NCBI GenBank assembly: GCA_017472905.1
Contig: JAFUNW010000033.1
Span: forward strand, 1-35,178
Direction: 5' to 3'
Length of the DNA: 35,178 bases
Origin: Bacteroidaceae bacterium
Lineage (GTDB): Bacteria; Bacteroidota; Bacteroidia; Bacteroidales; Bacteroidaceae
The translations under genes and the position numbers were made by a program. This document shows positions 1 through 8,252 of the stretch, in pieces; within the stretch, counting starts at the first letter, position 1, and every line of letters starts with the position of its first letter. The notes beneath the pieces are model-generated. The model was not told the origin of the DNA, did not search any database, and saw nothing but the letters and a program-made list of their open reading frames with translations.

Positions 1-3000
1 ATCCTCCAGATTGGTTACATCGTTGACAAATGCGTTGGCATGGGTAAACATTTGCAACTGTTGGTATTGGCGCAGGTCTATGTTGATGTTTTTATAGATG
101 GCGCGTGCGTCTCCTGTGCCTAAATCGCTCACCTTAATGCAGAGCGACTGTTCGTTGTCTTGTCGGAGTTGAGGCTGTGAGGGGTCGAGCACACGACTGA
201 TACCCGGTGGAAGCACATAGTTAACCGGTTCACGGTCGCCGTTTTCTTCGATGTTGACGGACGAAATGGTGAGCGTACCACTAACACTTGGAGCTGTGAC
301 ATTGTTGTAAAGGGCCTGCTCGTATGTTCTCCATTCCGACCGAATCAAATCGAGCGTTGCGAAGCGCATGACGATGGGTTGTTCGAAGTTTGTGAGATAC
401 ATGCGTACGAACCGTATGGAGTTGAACCCGTTGATTCCTCCTACTGCTTTTTCGTAATCATCTACCGGAATACGGAATTGATACCACACAGCTTCTTCTG
501 TGTTCCCATTGCGGAGTTTTACGCTGGATGTGCGTTTATCAACAATGTAATTGCGACCCACTTGTAAGTCTTCAGGACGCATGCTGATGTGGTATTGGTA
601 GTATTTTTCGTATTCGTTGAGCGTATAATCTTGATTGATGTCCTCAATATCGGGAGTACGCTTATAGGAGATATCGTAGCTCTCGGGAGAATCTTCCGAG
701 GCAACGGAGTTTCCTTCGGTGTGTGTGATGTATTTGTAACGTTCGAGAATGCTTTTCTCTTCGCGATCGTAATCGGAACCACGCGCATAGTGGTAATCAT
801 CACCGGCTGGGTCTGCCTGGAATTTAGCAAATACCTCGGGAGTGACTTTGGCTTGGATGTTGCTCAAATAATCACGATAAGTGGGGAATTCGGCCTCCTC
901 TGCACTGCTTAGCCCGTTGAGCCCCACGTCTTGTTGACCGCGTGCTCCGCTGGAATTGTCGAAAGCATATACGATGCTTCGGTCTGTTGGTACACGTCCC
1001 CAAGCTGTTTCGACATAGCGAGTCGGGTCGTTGTTGATGGGTAATCCGTTTTCGTAAAATTTCTTTCCATCTTTCAATACATCTTCCGAAACTTCACCCA
1101 AGTTAATGTAGAAATCACCTCCTAATTTCTCGTTTCCCGTCTCATAAAGGAAGGGGTCAAGCATCCAAAATTCAACATATTCGATGTTGGCTGTTTCAAA
1201 GTCGCTAGACTCCAATTTGCGCATCATTCCTCCCCATCGCTTGGCAGGGTTGTTCAGGCGTCCTTCGCTATTTAAGTCTGTGTCCAGGTTGTAAGGGCCA
1301 CGTTCTTCGGGATAATATGCTAAGTTTAGAATTGATAGGGTTGTAGACGATTGGTATTCGGCCTCTTTATTCGGATAAAGTTCTCGTTCGTACACTTCGC
1401 GCACATAATGATTGGATAGTTGCTCCAAATCACTTTTGATGTGTGATGGAGTGAGTGAAGAGCTACGGCGAGTGAAGAGTGGGTCGATATAATACCAACT
1501 TAATAAGGCTCGATCCATTCCGTAACGAATGTCGTTATTAAGATTGGCATTGGGTAAGACAGACGGAGCACTGGCAAGCATCCAACTTTCCGGAGAACGA
1601 ATGTCTATACCGTTTTCCGTATTTTCGAAATCGTCCAGATAAGAGGCATTTCCTTGTACTCCACTGGCTTCTCCTGCTATGAGTTGGGCAAATTCGGCCG
1701 TTAAATTGATGGTGGATGGTTGTGTAGCTTCTAAGAAAGGGAGTTTATCTATCATGTTCGTGAGCCATTGACTCTCTTTTTTCCATGCAATGTTGGCTCC
1801 CCAAATGGTATTTTTCAATGGTTCGCTTCCCATACTGACTTTGCTGGTTGTGGGTTTTTCGCTCAAATGCATGATTGTTCCACCGAATTGGAATTCCTTA
1901 CTGAAATCGTAAGTGAAATTCATTCCCAACATTGTTTTTCGTTGTAAACTGAAGTTGGTATTGCTTTCGAGGCTGACATTAACGGCGGTACCGGCATCAA
2001 TGATGCTTTGATTGATAATGGTGACGCGTCCGGAACTGTAATCAACTGTATAATCGGTGTTCTCTACCAATGTGACACCTCCGGCAGTAACAGTAACGGA
2101 ACCTTCCGGGATATTCCATGCTCCCAAATCAATTTCAGAACCGGAAGTTGCTTTGTATTCTCCGGTAAAAATGAATTTGTCTTTTTCTGCTATTTGTTTG
2201 GCAATGGTCTTCGTAGAATCATATAGCGCATCAAATACGTACTTGTCGGCCAAATCATCGTTTCCGATGAATTTTCTCAGATGCTCTCCGAATGGTTCAA
2301 CTACCGGGAAATAGATTCGGCCATTGCGAGCGGTAACAGTATATCCTTCTACAAAATCAAAAAATCCATTGGGACGACTTTGACTGTTGTTATCCAACCG
2401 ATCTAAATTCATTGCTCGTAGCAAGGTCGTCTCTTTGATTCCCGGTTCCGGTATATAATTGAGGTAAACACCGGCTGTATCGCTTTGGTATTTGATGTCG
2501 AGACGGAATTTATCTTTTTGTACGCTGGTAGCTCCTAATGAATAGACGTTTTTCATCATCAAGTCCCAAGTTCCTACTTGGGGAGAATTGGCCGTATTCT
2601 TTAATAGTTTTACAAAAAGAGCTTGTTTGGTGTCGCTAATATCGGATGCAAACTCTCCAACTTGATAGCGCATGCCGTTTAATGTATATTCAAAGGCTAT
2701 GGCTAGAATGTCATCGGTCTGTAAGGTCTGATTCAAGGAGACATATCCCACAGCGCTATTCAGCGTATATTCACTAGAGGTGAGAAGTCGGGCGTTTTCT
2801 ATTTTCTCATAATCGATACCTCCTGTAAAATTGCTAATACCATCCAGCTCGTTAGTTGTTTGAGTTATGTCTCTGGCTATAGCATGTTCGTTGACCATGC
2901 TTTGATAGAGAGTATTGGCATTATTGTATGGATTACCACTTCCGCCGTTCCCTGTCCATAGGGGATTGCTGATGTTGCGCGACTCTCCCAAGTCGGTAAA

Positions 3001-4104
3001 GGCGATTATGTTGCGTGGGTTATCGTAATTGCTACTTTTGTTTGTAACCCAAATCTCGACTCGGGTAATGCTAATGCCCGACATTATATTGGGAAGATTC
3101 GCCATGTTCTTGTCGTAGTTGTCACGAAAATAATGTGCAAGGAAAAAGTGGCGATTCTCATCGTAGTTAGCAGCACTTAATTCAAATTCGGTCAGTTGGG
3201 CTCCACCTTTGGATGAAACGGTTTTGGACGAAGATTCTTTTTGGGAAACAACAGTTTGTAATTTAAGTTTTCCAAACTGTAGGTCTGCTCGTACACCGAA
3301 AAGAGATGTGGCTCCGCGAATCAAGGATGAATTGGTTGGCATACTGACATTTCCGGCTTCAAGTAGTTTGATGATTTCATCTTCTTTACCTTCGTAGCTT
3401 AATTTGATTTTTTTTGTGTCATAATCAAAGGTCGCGTCAGTATTGTAATTCATGTTCATGTTCATCTTGTCGCCAACCTTACCGGTTATGTTCAGATTCA
3501 CTTTCTCATCGAAATCGAAGCCGAATGTTTTGCGTGAACGTTCGGGCAAACTAGGATTTTCCGTATTCTTGAATTTGGCCCCGAACTTTAGTTCTGCACT
3601 TCCTTGTGTCTTGATTTGTACTCCACCCGGACCGAATATCTTTTCTGCGGGGCCTAAATCAAAATGCATGTCGGTAAAATCAAACTTATCTTTGCCGGCC
3701 TGTTCGAAGTTTTCAGTGTTTTTAGCGCGATAGAAAGCGTCCAACGATTTTTTCATACTCCAATCGGCATATTCTTCCGGTGTCATGAGTATGGGAACAT
3801 CTACATAATTCCCATTAATTTTCGTGCCGATTTTATAATAGCCTGTCTTTTCGTCATATTCAACCTCTTGTTTCATATTCTCGGGGTCGCGTAAATCTAC
3901 AGTGCCCGATTTTAAATCTTTTGTATGAGTCGGAGTCGTTTTTTTAACGGAATATCGGGGCTTTGCTATTGTATCAATTACATCGCTTTGTGTAAATTCA
4001 GATGGAGCGGATACATAGGTATGCGAACTCCCAATGCTAGCAATTGCGTTTATGCTGGCAAAGGTCAGTATGGCATAAAGGAAATGTTTGGTTGTTCGCT
4101 TCAT
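1..4104 (-). CDS. sprA: SprA, T9SS outer-membrane translocon protein (partial)
   Basis: Reading the minus strand from the ATG at 4104 gives an open frame of 1368 codons with no stop before the window edge, so the C-terminal part is missing; SprA proteins are usually about 2400 residues. It begins with a signal peptide (MKRTTKHFLYAILTFASINA). Typical SprA text follows: an N-terminal region with the FGPGGVQIKTQGSAEL segment, a long beta-rich stretch with aromatic-ended strands, and segments such as SPESWMLASAPS and NNPAKRWGGMMRKL. SprA (Sov in Porphyromonas) forms the very large outer-membrane channel through which T9SS cargo leaves the periplasm, and in gliding species it is needed for motility. 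It lies 46 bp behind ruvA in the same direction, so the two are probably co-transcribed. Its presence means the organism can export proteins with T9SS C-terminal signals, such as the repeat protein at 15340-17895. Confidence 0.93.
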   Translation of the reverse strand, partial: MKRTTKHFLYAILTFASINAIASIGSSHTYVSAPSEFTQSDVIDTIAKPRYSVKKTTPTHTKDLKSGTVDLRDPENMKQEVEYDEKTGYYKIGTKINGNYVDVPILMTPEEYADWSMKKSLDAFYRAKNTENFEQAGKDKFDFTDMHFDLGPAEKIFGPGGVQIKTQGSAELKFGAKFKNTENPSLPERSRKTFGFDFDEKVNLNITGKVGDKMNMNMNYNTDATFDYDTKKIKLSYEGKEDEIIKLLEAGNVSMPTNSSLIRGATSLFGVRADLQFGKLKLQTVVSQKESSSKTVSSKGGAQLTEFELSAANYDENRHFFLAHYFRDNYDKNMANLPNIMSGISITRVEIWVTNKSSNYDNPRNIIAFTDLGESRNISNPLWTGNGGSGNPYNNANTLYQSMVNEHAIARDITQTTNELDGISNFTGGIDYEKIENARLLTSSEYTLNSAVGYVSLNQTLQTDDILAIAFEYTLNGMRYQVGEFASDISDTKQALFVKLLKNTANSPQVGTWDLMMKNVYSLGATSVQKDKFRLDIKYQSDTAGVYLNYIPEPGIKETTLLRAMNLDRLDNNSQSRPNGFFDFVEGYTVTARNGRIYFPVVEPFGEHLRKFIGNDDLADKYVFDALYDSTKTIAKQIAEKDKFIFTGEYKATSGSEIDLGAWNIPEGSVTVTAGGVTLVENTDYTVDYSSGRVTIINQSIIDAGTAVNVSLESNTNFSLQRKTMLGMNFTYDFSKEFQFGGTIMHLSEKPTTSKVSMGSEPLKNTIWGANIAWKKESQWLTNMIDKLPFLEATQPSTINLTAEFAQLIAGEASGVQGNASYLDDFENTENGIDIRSPESWMLASAPSVLPNANLNNDIRYGMDRALLSWYYIDPLFTRRSSSLTPSHIKSDLEQLSNHYVREVYERELYPNKEAEYQSSTTLSILNLAYYPEERGPYNLDTDLNSEGRLNNPAKRWGGMMRKLESSDFETANIEYVEFWMLDPFLYETGNEKLGGDFYINLGEVSEDVLKDGKKFYENGLPINNDPTRYVETAWGRVPTDRSIVYAFDNSSGARGQQDVGLNGLSSAEEAEFPTYRDYLSNIQAKVTPEVFAKFQADPAGDDYHYARGSDYDREEKSILERYKYITHTEGNSVASEDSPESYDISYKRTPDIEDINQDYTLNEYEKYYQYHISMRPEDLQVGRNYIVDKRTSSVKLRNGNTEEAVWYQFRIPVDDYEKAVGGINGFNSIRFVRMYLTNFEQPIVMRFATLDLIRSEWRTYEQALYNNVTAPSVSGTLTISSVNIEENGDREPVNYVLPPGISRVLDPSQPQLRQDNEQSLCIKVSDLGTGDARAIYKNINIDLRQYQQLQMFTHANAFVNDVTNLED

Positions 4105-4150
4105 CTGTTTATTATCTGCTCTTTAGAGAAAATAAGAGTAAGGAATTATA

Positions 4151-4747
4151 TTACAAGCGCTTTAGAGCGATTTTAATGACTTGCTCTACCGGTGCATTGG
4201 GCATCTCTTTTAAGATTCCGACAACGACTTTTTGGGATGCAGCTGTGGCGAATCCTAGCATTGTCAAAGCCGAAACCGCTTCCTCTGAAATAGCGTTTGC
4301 TTGAGGGGGCATAGAAGATGATTCTGTATTGGGAGCAATACCTGAAATATTACCGATTTTATCTTTGAGGTCAACAATGATGCGTTGAGCAGTCTTTAAA
4401 CCGATTCCTTTGACGCTTTTCAATAATTTCTCGTTGCCAGTGCTGATTACTTCACAAAGCTCTGTCGGACTGAGAGCCGATAATATCATACGAGCCGTAT
4501 TCCCTCCAATACCACTTACGCTAATTAGTTGCATAAACAGTTCACGCTCTGTTTTAGTGGCGAAGCCAAATAAAACCCAAGCATCTTCCCGAATGGATTC
4601 ATAGACAAAAAGTGTTATACTTTTTTCCCCTTGAATGGCTGAATAGGTGTTCAAGGATATGTTTAATAGATACCCGATACCGTTGCATTCGATGGTAGCT
4701 GTTGCCGGAGTTATTTCTGTAATTTCTCCCTTAATATATTCAATCAT
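4151..4747 (-). CDS. ruvA: Holliday junction branch migration protein RuvA
   Basis: The 198-residue product has the usual RuvA length and layout. Residues 1-63 are the OB-fold domain starting MIEYIKGEI. Two helix-hairpin-helix motifs follow, [10 protein letters not shown] (about 77-85) and [10 protein letters not shown] (about 111-120), and a flexible linker leads to a C-terminal domain III (about 150-198) that contacts RuvB. RuvA tetramers bind four-way DNA junctions and load the RuvB motor for branch migration and recombinational repair. The frame is open upstream to 4858, but those 37 codons are not RuvA-like, so I start at the ATG at 4747. A purine-rich AGAGGAG lies upstream of this ATG. 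Neither ruvB nor ruvC is in the window. The next gene downstream is sprA. Confidence 0.95.
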   Translation of the reverse strand: MIEYIKGEITEITPATATIECNGIGYLLNISLNTYSAIQGEKSITLFVYESIREDAWVLFGFATKTERELFMQLISVSGIGGNTARMILSALSPTELCEVISTGNEKLLKSVKGIGLKTAQRIIVDLKDKIGNISGIAPNTESSSMPPQANAISEEAVSALTMLGFATAASQKVVVGILKEMPNAPVEQVIKIALKRL

Positions 4748-4910
4748 TGTATTTATTTCTCGCTCCTCTAAAAAATTAAATGCTGCGTTGCAGCTTCTAT
4801 ATTTAAATATGAAACGACAAACTATATTTTTTATTGTATAAATAGGGTTAAATTGCAAAGTGATATTGGTAAAAATGCTCTTGCTTTATCGATATCTAAA
4901 ACTTTTTGTT

Positions 4911-4918
4911 TATTTTTG
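4911..4918 (+). promoter_or_regulatory. -7 promoter element for ddh
   Basis: TATTTTTG matches the Bacteroides sigma-70 (sigma-ABfr) -7 consensus TAnnTTTG and lies 43 nt before the ddh ATG. I see no convincing TTTG at the expected 19-21 nt spacing upstream, so this is only half of a promoter. Confidence 0.45.
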
Positions 4919-4961
4919 CGCCGCATTTATGGAAATGTGTAACTAAACAATTAAAAACAAG

Positions 4962-5858
4962 ATGAAAAAAATACGTGCAGCAATAGTTGGCTATGGAAAC
5001 ATTGGTCGATTTGCATTGGAAGCTCTAGAGGCAGCGCCAGATTTTGAAGTAGCAGGAATCGTACGCCGAAATACAGAAAATAAACCGGCAGAGTTAGCGT
5101 CTTATCCGGTGGTAAAACATATTGGTGAACTACAGAATGTTGATGTTGCAATCTTGGCAACTCCTACTCGCAGTGTTGAAGTTTATGCAAAAGAGATCTT
5201 GGCAATGGGAATCAATACGGTTGATAGTTTTGATATTCATACCGGTATAGTTGATTTGCGCCGCTCATTGAGTGAAGTGGCTAAGCAACACGGTACTGTA
5301 TCTATTATTTCTGCAGGTTGGGACCCGGGAAGCGACTCGGTTGTTCGTACATTGATGCAGAGTTTAGCTCCTAAAGGTGTGACGTATACCAATTTCGGTC
5401 CGGGAATGTCTATGGGACATAGCGTTTGTTGCAAAGCTATAGAAGGGGTAAAAGATGCACTTTCTATGACGATACCTGTTGGAACGGGAATCCACCGCCG
5501 TATGGTTTATGTTGAAGTGGAAGAGGGTTATGATTTTGAACAAATAGCAAAAGCTATAAAGAGTGATCCTTATTTTATAAATGATGAAACGCATGTAAAG
5601 CAGGTGGATTGTGTGGATGAATTGAAGGATATGGGACATGGGGTAAATCTCGTTCGTAAAGGAGTAAGTGGAAAGACTCAAAACCAGATGTTTGAATTTG
5701 ATATGCGAATAAATAATCCGGCTCTTACCGCTCAGGTATTGGTAAACGTAGCTCGTGCAAGTATGAAGCAACAACCCGGTTGTTATACCATGATAGAGAT
5801 TCCGGTAATAGACCTTTTGTCAGGAGATCCGGAAGAATTGATTGCTCATTTGGTTTAA
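4962..5858 (+). CDS. ddh: meso-diaminopimelate D-dehydrogenase
   Basis: This 298-residue cytoplasmic enzyme reductively aminates L-tetrahydrodipicolinate to meso-diaminopimelate with NADPH and ammonia. It is the one-step branch of lysine and peptidoglycan precursor synthesis. The N-terminus carries a Rossmann dinucleotide motif, AAIVGYGNIGRFAL, with GYGNIG at residues 10-15. The segments ISAGWDPGSDSVVRTL and NFGPGMSMGHSVCCKAI are characteristic of the Ddh family and line the substrate pocket. Length is normal for the family. The gene is divergent from ruvA and ends in a strong hairpin terminator at 5927-5975, so it is probably monocistronic. Its spurious minus-strand shadow frames can be ignored. 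Confidence 0.95.
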   Translation: MKKIRAAIVGYGNIGRFALEALEAAPDFEVAGIVRRNTENKPAELASYPVVKHIGELQNVDVAILATPTRSVEVYAKEILAMGINTVDSFDIHTGIVDLRRSLSEVAKQHGTVSIISAGWDPGSDSVVRTLMQSLAPKGVTYTNFGPGMSMGHSVCCKAIEGVKDALSMTIPVGTGIHRRMVYVEVEEGYDFEQIAKAIKSDPYFINDETHVKQVDCVDELKDMGHGVNLVRKGVSGKTQNQMFEFDMRINNPALTAQVLVNVARASMKQQPGCYTMIEIPVIDLLSGDPEELIAHLV

Positions 5859-5926
5859 TCTTACTTTTATTTTTGAAGACGAGAAAGTTTTTCGGAGAGT
5901 ACCTTTGAATAAAAATGAGAAAGAAT

Positions 5927-5975
5927 ACGAGGATTTACGGAAGACGGATGTCGGGTGAATCCTCGTTATTTTTGT
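5927..5975 (+). terminator. Rho-independent terminator after ddh
   Basis: The arms ACGAGGATTTAC (5927-5938) and GTGAATCCTCGT (5955-5966) form a 12-bp stem with one T·G wobble and a 16-nt loop. A T-rich run (TATTTTTGT) follows. It lies 68 bp after the ddh stop. Confidence 0.8.
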
Positions 5976-6028
5976 GTTGAATTTGGCGGATTACGAATTA
6001 AGAAGTCTTTCAGTTAAAGAAAAGTGCT

Positions 6029-6036
6029 TATCTTTG
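6029..6036 (+). promoter_or_regulatory. -7 promoter element for the DUF5106 gene
   Basis: TATCTTTG is a perfect TAnnTTTG. Transcription would start near 6043, downstream of an in-frame ATG at 5974. This supports the ATG at 6061 as the real start. A TTTC at 6008-6011 is a poor -33 candidate. Confidence 0.55.
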
Positions 6037-6060
6037 CATTGCGATTTAATAATTAGAAAA

Positions 6061-7008
6061 ATGAATAAATTGTTTAGGAGTATAGCTTTAATATCCTTTT
6101 TGGTGTTTTTTTCGATAAAAAATTACGGAGCGTTTTTTCCTATTTCTGCTTTGCTTCAAATGCCGATAAGTGAACCTTCTTTCCCTTTTCCTGAAATACC
6201 CGTAGCTTTACAGACTCCGGATGCAAGAAAAGATTTTCTTTTGCGCCATTATTGGAGTCGTTTTGATTTTATGAATGAGAAATTGATAGAAGATAAGGCT
6301 ATATCGGAGCAAGGATTGGTAAATTTCTTAGCTCTCCTCTTGGACGATAGCACGTCTGAGGATTTAAAAAAAGAGGCTCTTCATCAATATACTCTTCAAA
6401 TGTCTCAATCTTCTTTTGCTCGTAAATATTTTATGGATTTAACCTCGAAGTATCTTTATGATGTAAATTCACCGATACACAATGAGCCGCTTTATGCCCA
6501 TTATTTACGTGAACTTTTGGCTTGTGAAACACTTGATATAGCCGAGCGGCGTAGGTGTGAATTCTTTTTAAAGTTGGTTGAACGGAATAATCCGGGATAT
6601 ATTGCAACGAATTTCCGTTTTATCACTTCGGATAACAGACAAAAGACATTGTTAAATATGTCGGTCAAAGGTAATCATCTGTTGATTATATTTTATGACC
6701 CGGAGTGTGAGCAATGTTGTGATATGCTTTCTATAATGAAGCAGGATGATTGGTTGTCATCGCAAGTTGCTTCCGGACGAATAACTGTTTTGGCCATTTA
6801 TACCGAGGGGGATGAACGTGTTTGGCGTGCCAACCTTTCTGATATATCTTCGGCTTGGATAATAGGCTACGATTACGGTCGGATAAAAGAGCAGGCTCTA
6901 TATGATTTGAAGGCAATGCCTTCGCTTTATTTGCTAGACGGTCATAAACGGATCATTCTGAAAGATGCTTCGTATGAAGAAATTAAGACTTATTTAATTT
7001 CTGAATAA
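6061..7008 (+). CDS. DUF5106-type protein with C-terminal thioredoxin-like fold
   Basis: The predicted product has 315 residues. The N-terminus (MNKLFRSIALISFLVFFS) is a signal peptide or membrane anchor, placing the protein in the periplasm. Residues about 40-185 form a helical domain rich in charged residues, resembling the DUF5106 region found in front of thioredoxin folds in Bacteroidota. The C-terminal third is thioredoxin-like: LLIIFYDPECEQCCDML carries a CxxC pair at C216 and C219, and KAMPSLYLLDG holds the cis-Pro equivalent. The residues between the cysteines (Glu-Gln) differ from thioredoxin. A role in periplasmic thiol redox is inferred, and the partner is unknown. The frame continues upstream to 5974, but a consensus -7 element at 6029-6036 and the signal peptide favour 6061. 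Confidence 0.75.
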   Translation: MNKLFRSIALISFLVFFSIKNYGAFFPISALLQMPISEPSFPFPEIPVALQTPDARKDFLLRHYWSRFDFMNEKLIEDKAISEQGLVNFLALLLDDSTSEDLKKEALHQYTLQMSQSSFARKYFMDLTSKYLYDVNSPIHNEPLYAHYLRELLACETLDIAERRRCEFFLKLVERNNPGYIATNFRFITSDNRQKTLLNMSVKGNHLLIIFYDPECEQCCDMLSIMKQDDWLSSQVASGRITVLAIYTEGDERVWRANLSDISSAWIIGYDYGRIKEQALYDLKAMPSLYLLDGHKRIILKDASYEEIKTYLISE

Positions 7009-7092
7009 TGGTGGAAGAATGTATCTTGGTCGGGCGGAGAAATCTCTTCCATAAAAAATAGAATAAAACCGTCTGTTTTGTGTTTTTATATG

Positions 7093-7100
7093 TAAATTTG
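7093..7100 (+). promoter_or_regulatory. -7 promoter element for mazG
   Basis: TAAATTTG is a perfect TAnnTTTG located 26 nt before the mazG ATG. The only nearby TTTG (7077-7080) is spaced 12 nt away, too close for a standard -33 element. Confidence 0.5.
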
Positions 7101-7126
7101 CAATCCTAGATTTAAAAGAAAGAATT

Positions 7127-7912
7127 ATGCATACAAGAGAGGAGAAAATAGAAGCTTTTGGACGTTTCTTGGATATATTGGATGAATTGCGCTTGAAATG
7201 CCCTTGGGATCGTAAACAAACTAATGAGAGTCTTCGTCCAAATACGATAGAAGAAGTCTATGAATTGTGTGATGCGTTGTTGAAGAAAGACACGAAAAAT
7301 ATACGTAAAGAGTTGGGTGATGTATTGTTGCACGTTGCTTTTTATGCTAAGATAGCCTCGGAAACAGGTGATTTCGACATTGCTGATGTTTGCAATTCTT
7401 TAAGTGATAAATTAGTATTTCGCCATCCTCATGTATTCGGAGAGGTAAAAGCTGAAACAGCCAATGAAGTATCACAAAATTGGGAGCAGATAAAATTGAA
7501 AGAAAAAGATGGTAACAAGCGGGTGTTGAGTGGAGTTCCGGAGGCTCTTCCGTCTCTGATTAAAGCTTATCGTATACAAGATAAGGCTGCTAATGTAGGT
7601 TTTGATTGGGAGCAGCGTGAGCAGGTATGGGAAAAAGTGAAAGAGGAACTTGATGAATTTCAAACGGAAATAGAACACATGGATGCTGATAAGGCAGAGG
7701 ATGAGTTTGGTGATATATTGTTCAGTTTAGTGAATGTAGCCCGTTTATATAATATAAATCCTGATAATGCGTTGGAGCGGACGAATCAAAAGTTCATTCG
7801 CCGTTTCAATTATGTAGAGGAATCTTGTGTTCAACAAGGGTGTAAAATGAAAGAGAAAACATTATCAGAATTGGACACATTGTGGGATGAGGCTAAAGCA
7901 AAAGGTTTATAG
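7127..7912 (+). CDS. mazG: Nucleoside triphosphate pyrophosphohydrolase MazG
   Basis: The 261-residue product has the two tandem MazG domains of the full-length enzyme. The first carries CPWDRKQTNESLRPNTIEEV followed by the Mg-binding EExxE/ExxD pattern (EVYELCDALL, ELGDVLLHV). The second repeats it as KVKEELDEFQTEIE and EDEFGDILFSLVNVARL. MazG hydrolyses (d)NTPs to the monophosphate and pyrophosphate. It is regarded as a house-cleaning enzyme for aberrant nucleotides and, in E. coli, as a modulator of the stringent response. No mazE or mazF toxin-antitoxin genes are adjacent, so it stands alone, with the tRNA-Gln gene about 100 bp downstream. Confidence 0.95.
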   Translation: MHTREEKIEAFGRFLDILDELRLKCPWDRKQTNESLRPNTIEEVYELCDALLKKDTKNIRKELGDVLLHVAFYAKIASETGDFDIADVCNSLSDKLVFRHPHVFGEVKAETANEVSQNWEQIKLKEKDGNKRVLSGVPEALPSLIKAYRIQDKAANVGFDWEQREQVWEKVKEELDEFQTEIEHMDADKAEDEFGDILFSLVNVARLYNINPDNALERTNQKFIRRFNYVEESCVQQGCKMKEKTLSELDTLWDEAKAKGL

Positions 7913-7957
7913 ATAAAGATACGTAGCTTGATAAAGGACAATAAAATTGATAAAAAG

Positions 7958-7989
7958 TTTGTGTAGTTCACGAGAATATTGTACCTTTG
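7958..7989 (+). promoter_or_regulatory. Promoter of tRNA-Gln
   Basis: TTTG (7958-7961), a 20-nt spacer, then TACCTTTG (7982-7989) is an exact match to the Bacteroides TTTG-N19-21-TAnnTTTG promoter. Transcription would start around 7996, 16 nt before the tRNA. Confidence 0.8.
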
Positions 7990-8011
7990 CAGCGCAAAAA
8001 AAGCAAAATAG

Positions 8012-8082
8012 TGGGGTATGGTGTAATGGTAACACTACAGATTCTGGTCCTGTCATTTATGGTTCGAATCCATATACCCCAA
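8012..8082 (+). tRNA. tRNA-Gln (anticodon CTG)
   Basis: The sequence folds as a complete 71-nt cloverleaf. The acceptor stem TGGGGTA (8012-8018) pairs with TACCCCA (8075-8081), with an A discriminator at 8082; the weak T1-A72 pair is typical of glutamine tRNAs. The D arm is GTGT/ACAC. The anticodon loop TTCTGGT (8042-8048) puts CTG at 8044-8046. The T arm TATGG-TTCGAAT-CCATA is perfect. CCA is not encoded. The anticodon stem has four pairs plus an A·C mismatch (8041/8049) next to the loop. It has its own promoter and terminator. Confidence 0.93.
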
Positions 8083-8092
8083 CTTTTACAGA

Positions 8093-8130
8093 ATCCGCTT
8101 TTAATAGAAATATTAGGGGCGGATATTTTT
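8093..8130 (+). terminator. Rho-independent terminator after tRNA-Gln
   Basis: A 14-bp stem (8093-8106 with 8111-8124, three T·G wobbles) closes a GAAA tetraloop and is followed by ATTTTT. It begins 10 nt after the tRNA. Confidence 0.8.
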
Positions 8131-8252
8131 ATAATGTATAGTCTTCTCTTGTTATATTATATTAACTAAGGTGGAATGGATTATTATTTATCCAAGAAAA
8201 AGAACTATCTTCGCGGCCAAATACGAAAAAGAATTTAATCACAGAGAGAAAA

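Noticed and set aside
379..4304. Several plus-strand open frames across sprA and ruvA
   Set aside because: They are shadows of the long minus-strand coding frames, with no domains or starts of their own.
4748..4858. Upstream extension of ruvA
   Set aside because: The 37 codons are not RuvA-like and the 198-residue form has the normal length.
5974..6060. Upstream in-frame start of the DUF5106 gene
   Set aside because: It precedes the -7 element at 6029-6036 and would bury the signal peptide inside the protein.
7947..8169. Short open frames over the tRNA-Gln gene
   Set aside because: They run through a clear tRNA cloverleaf and its terminator.
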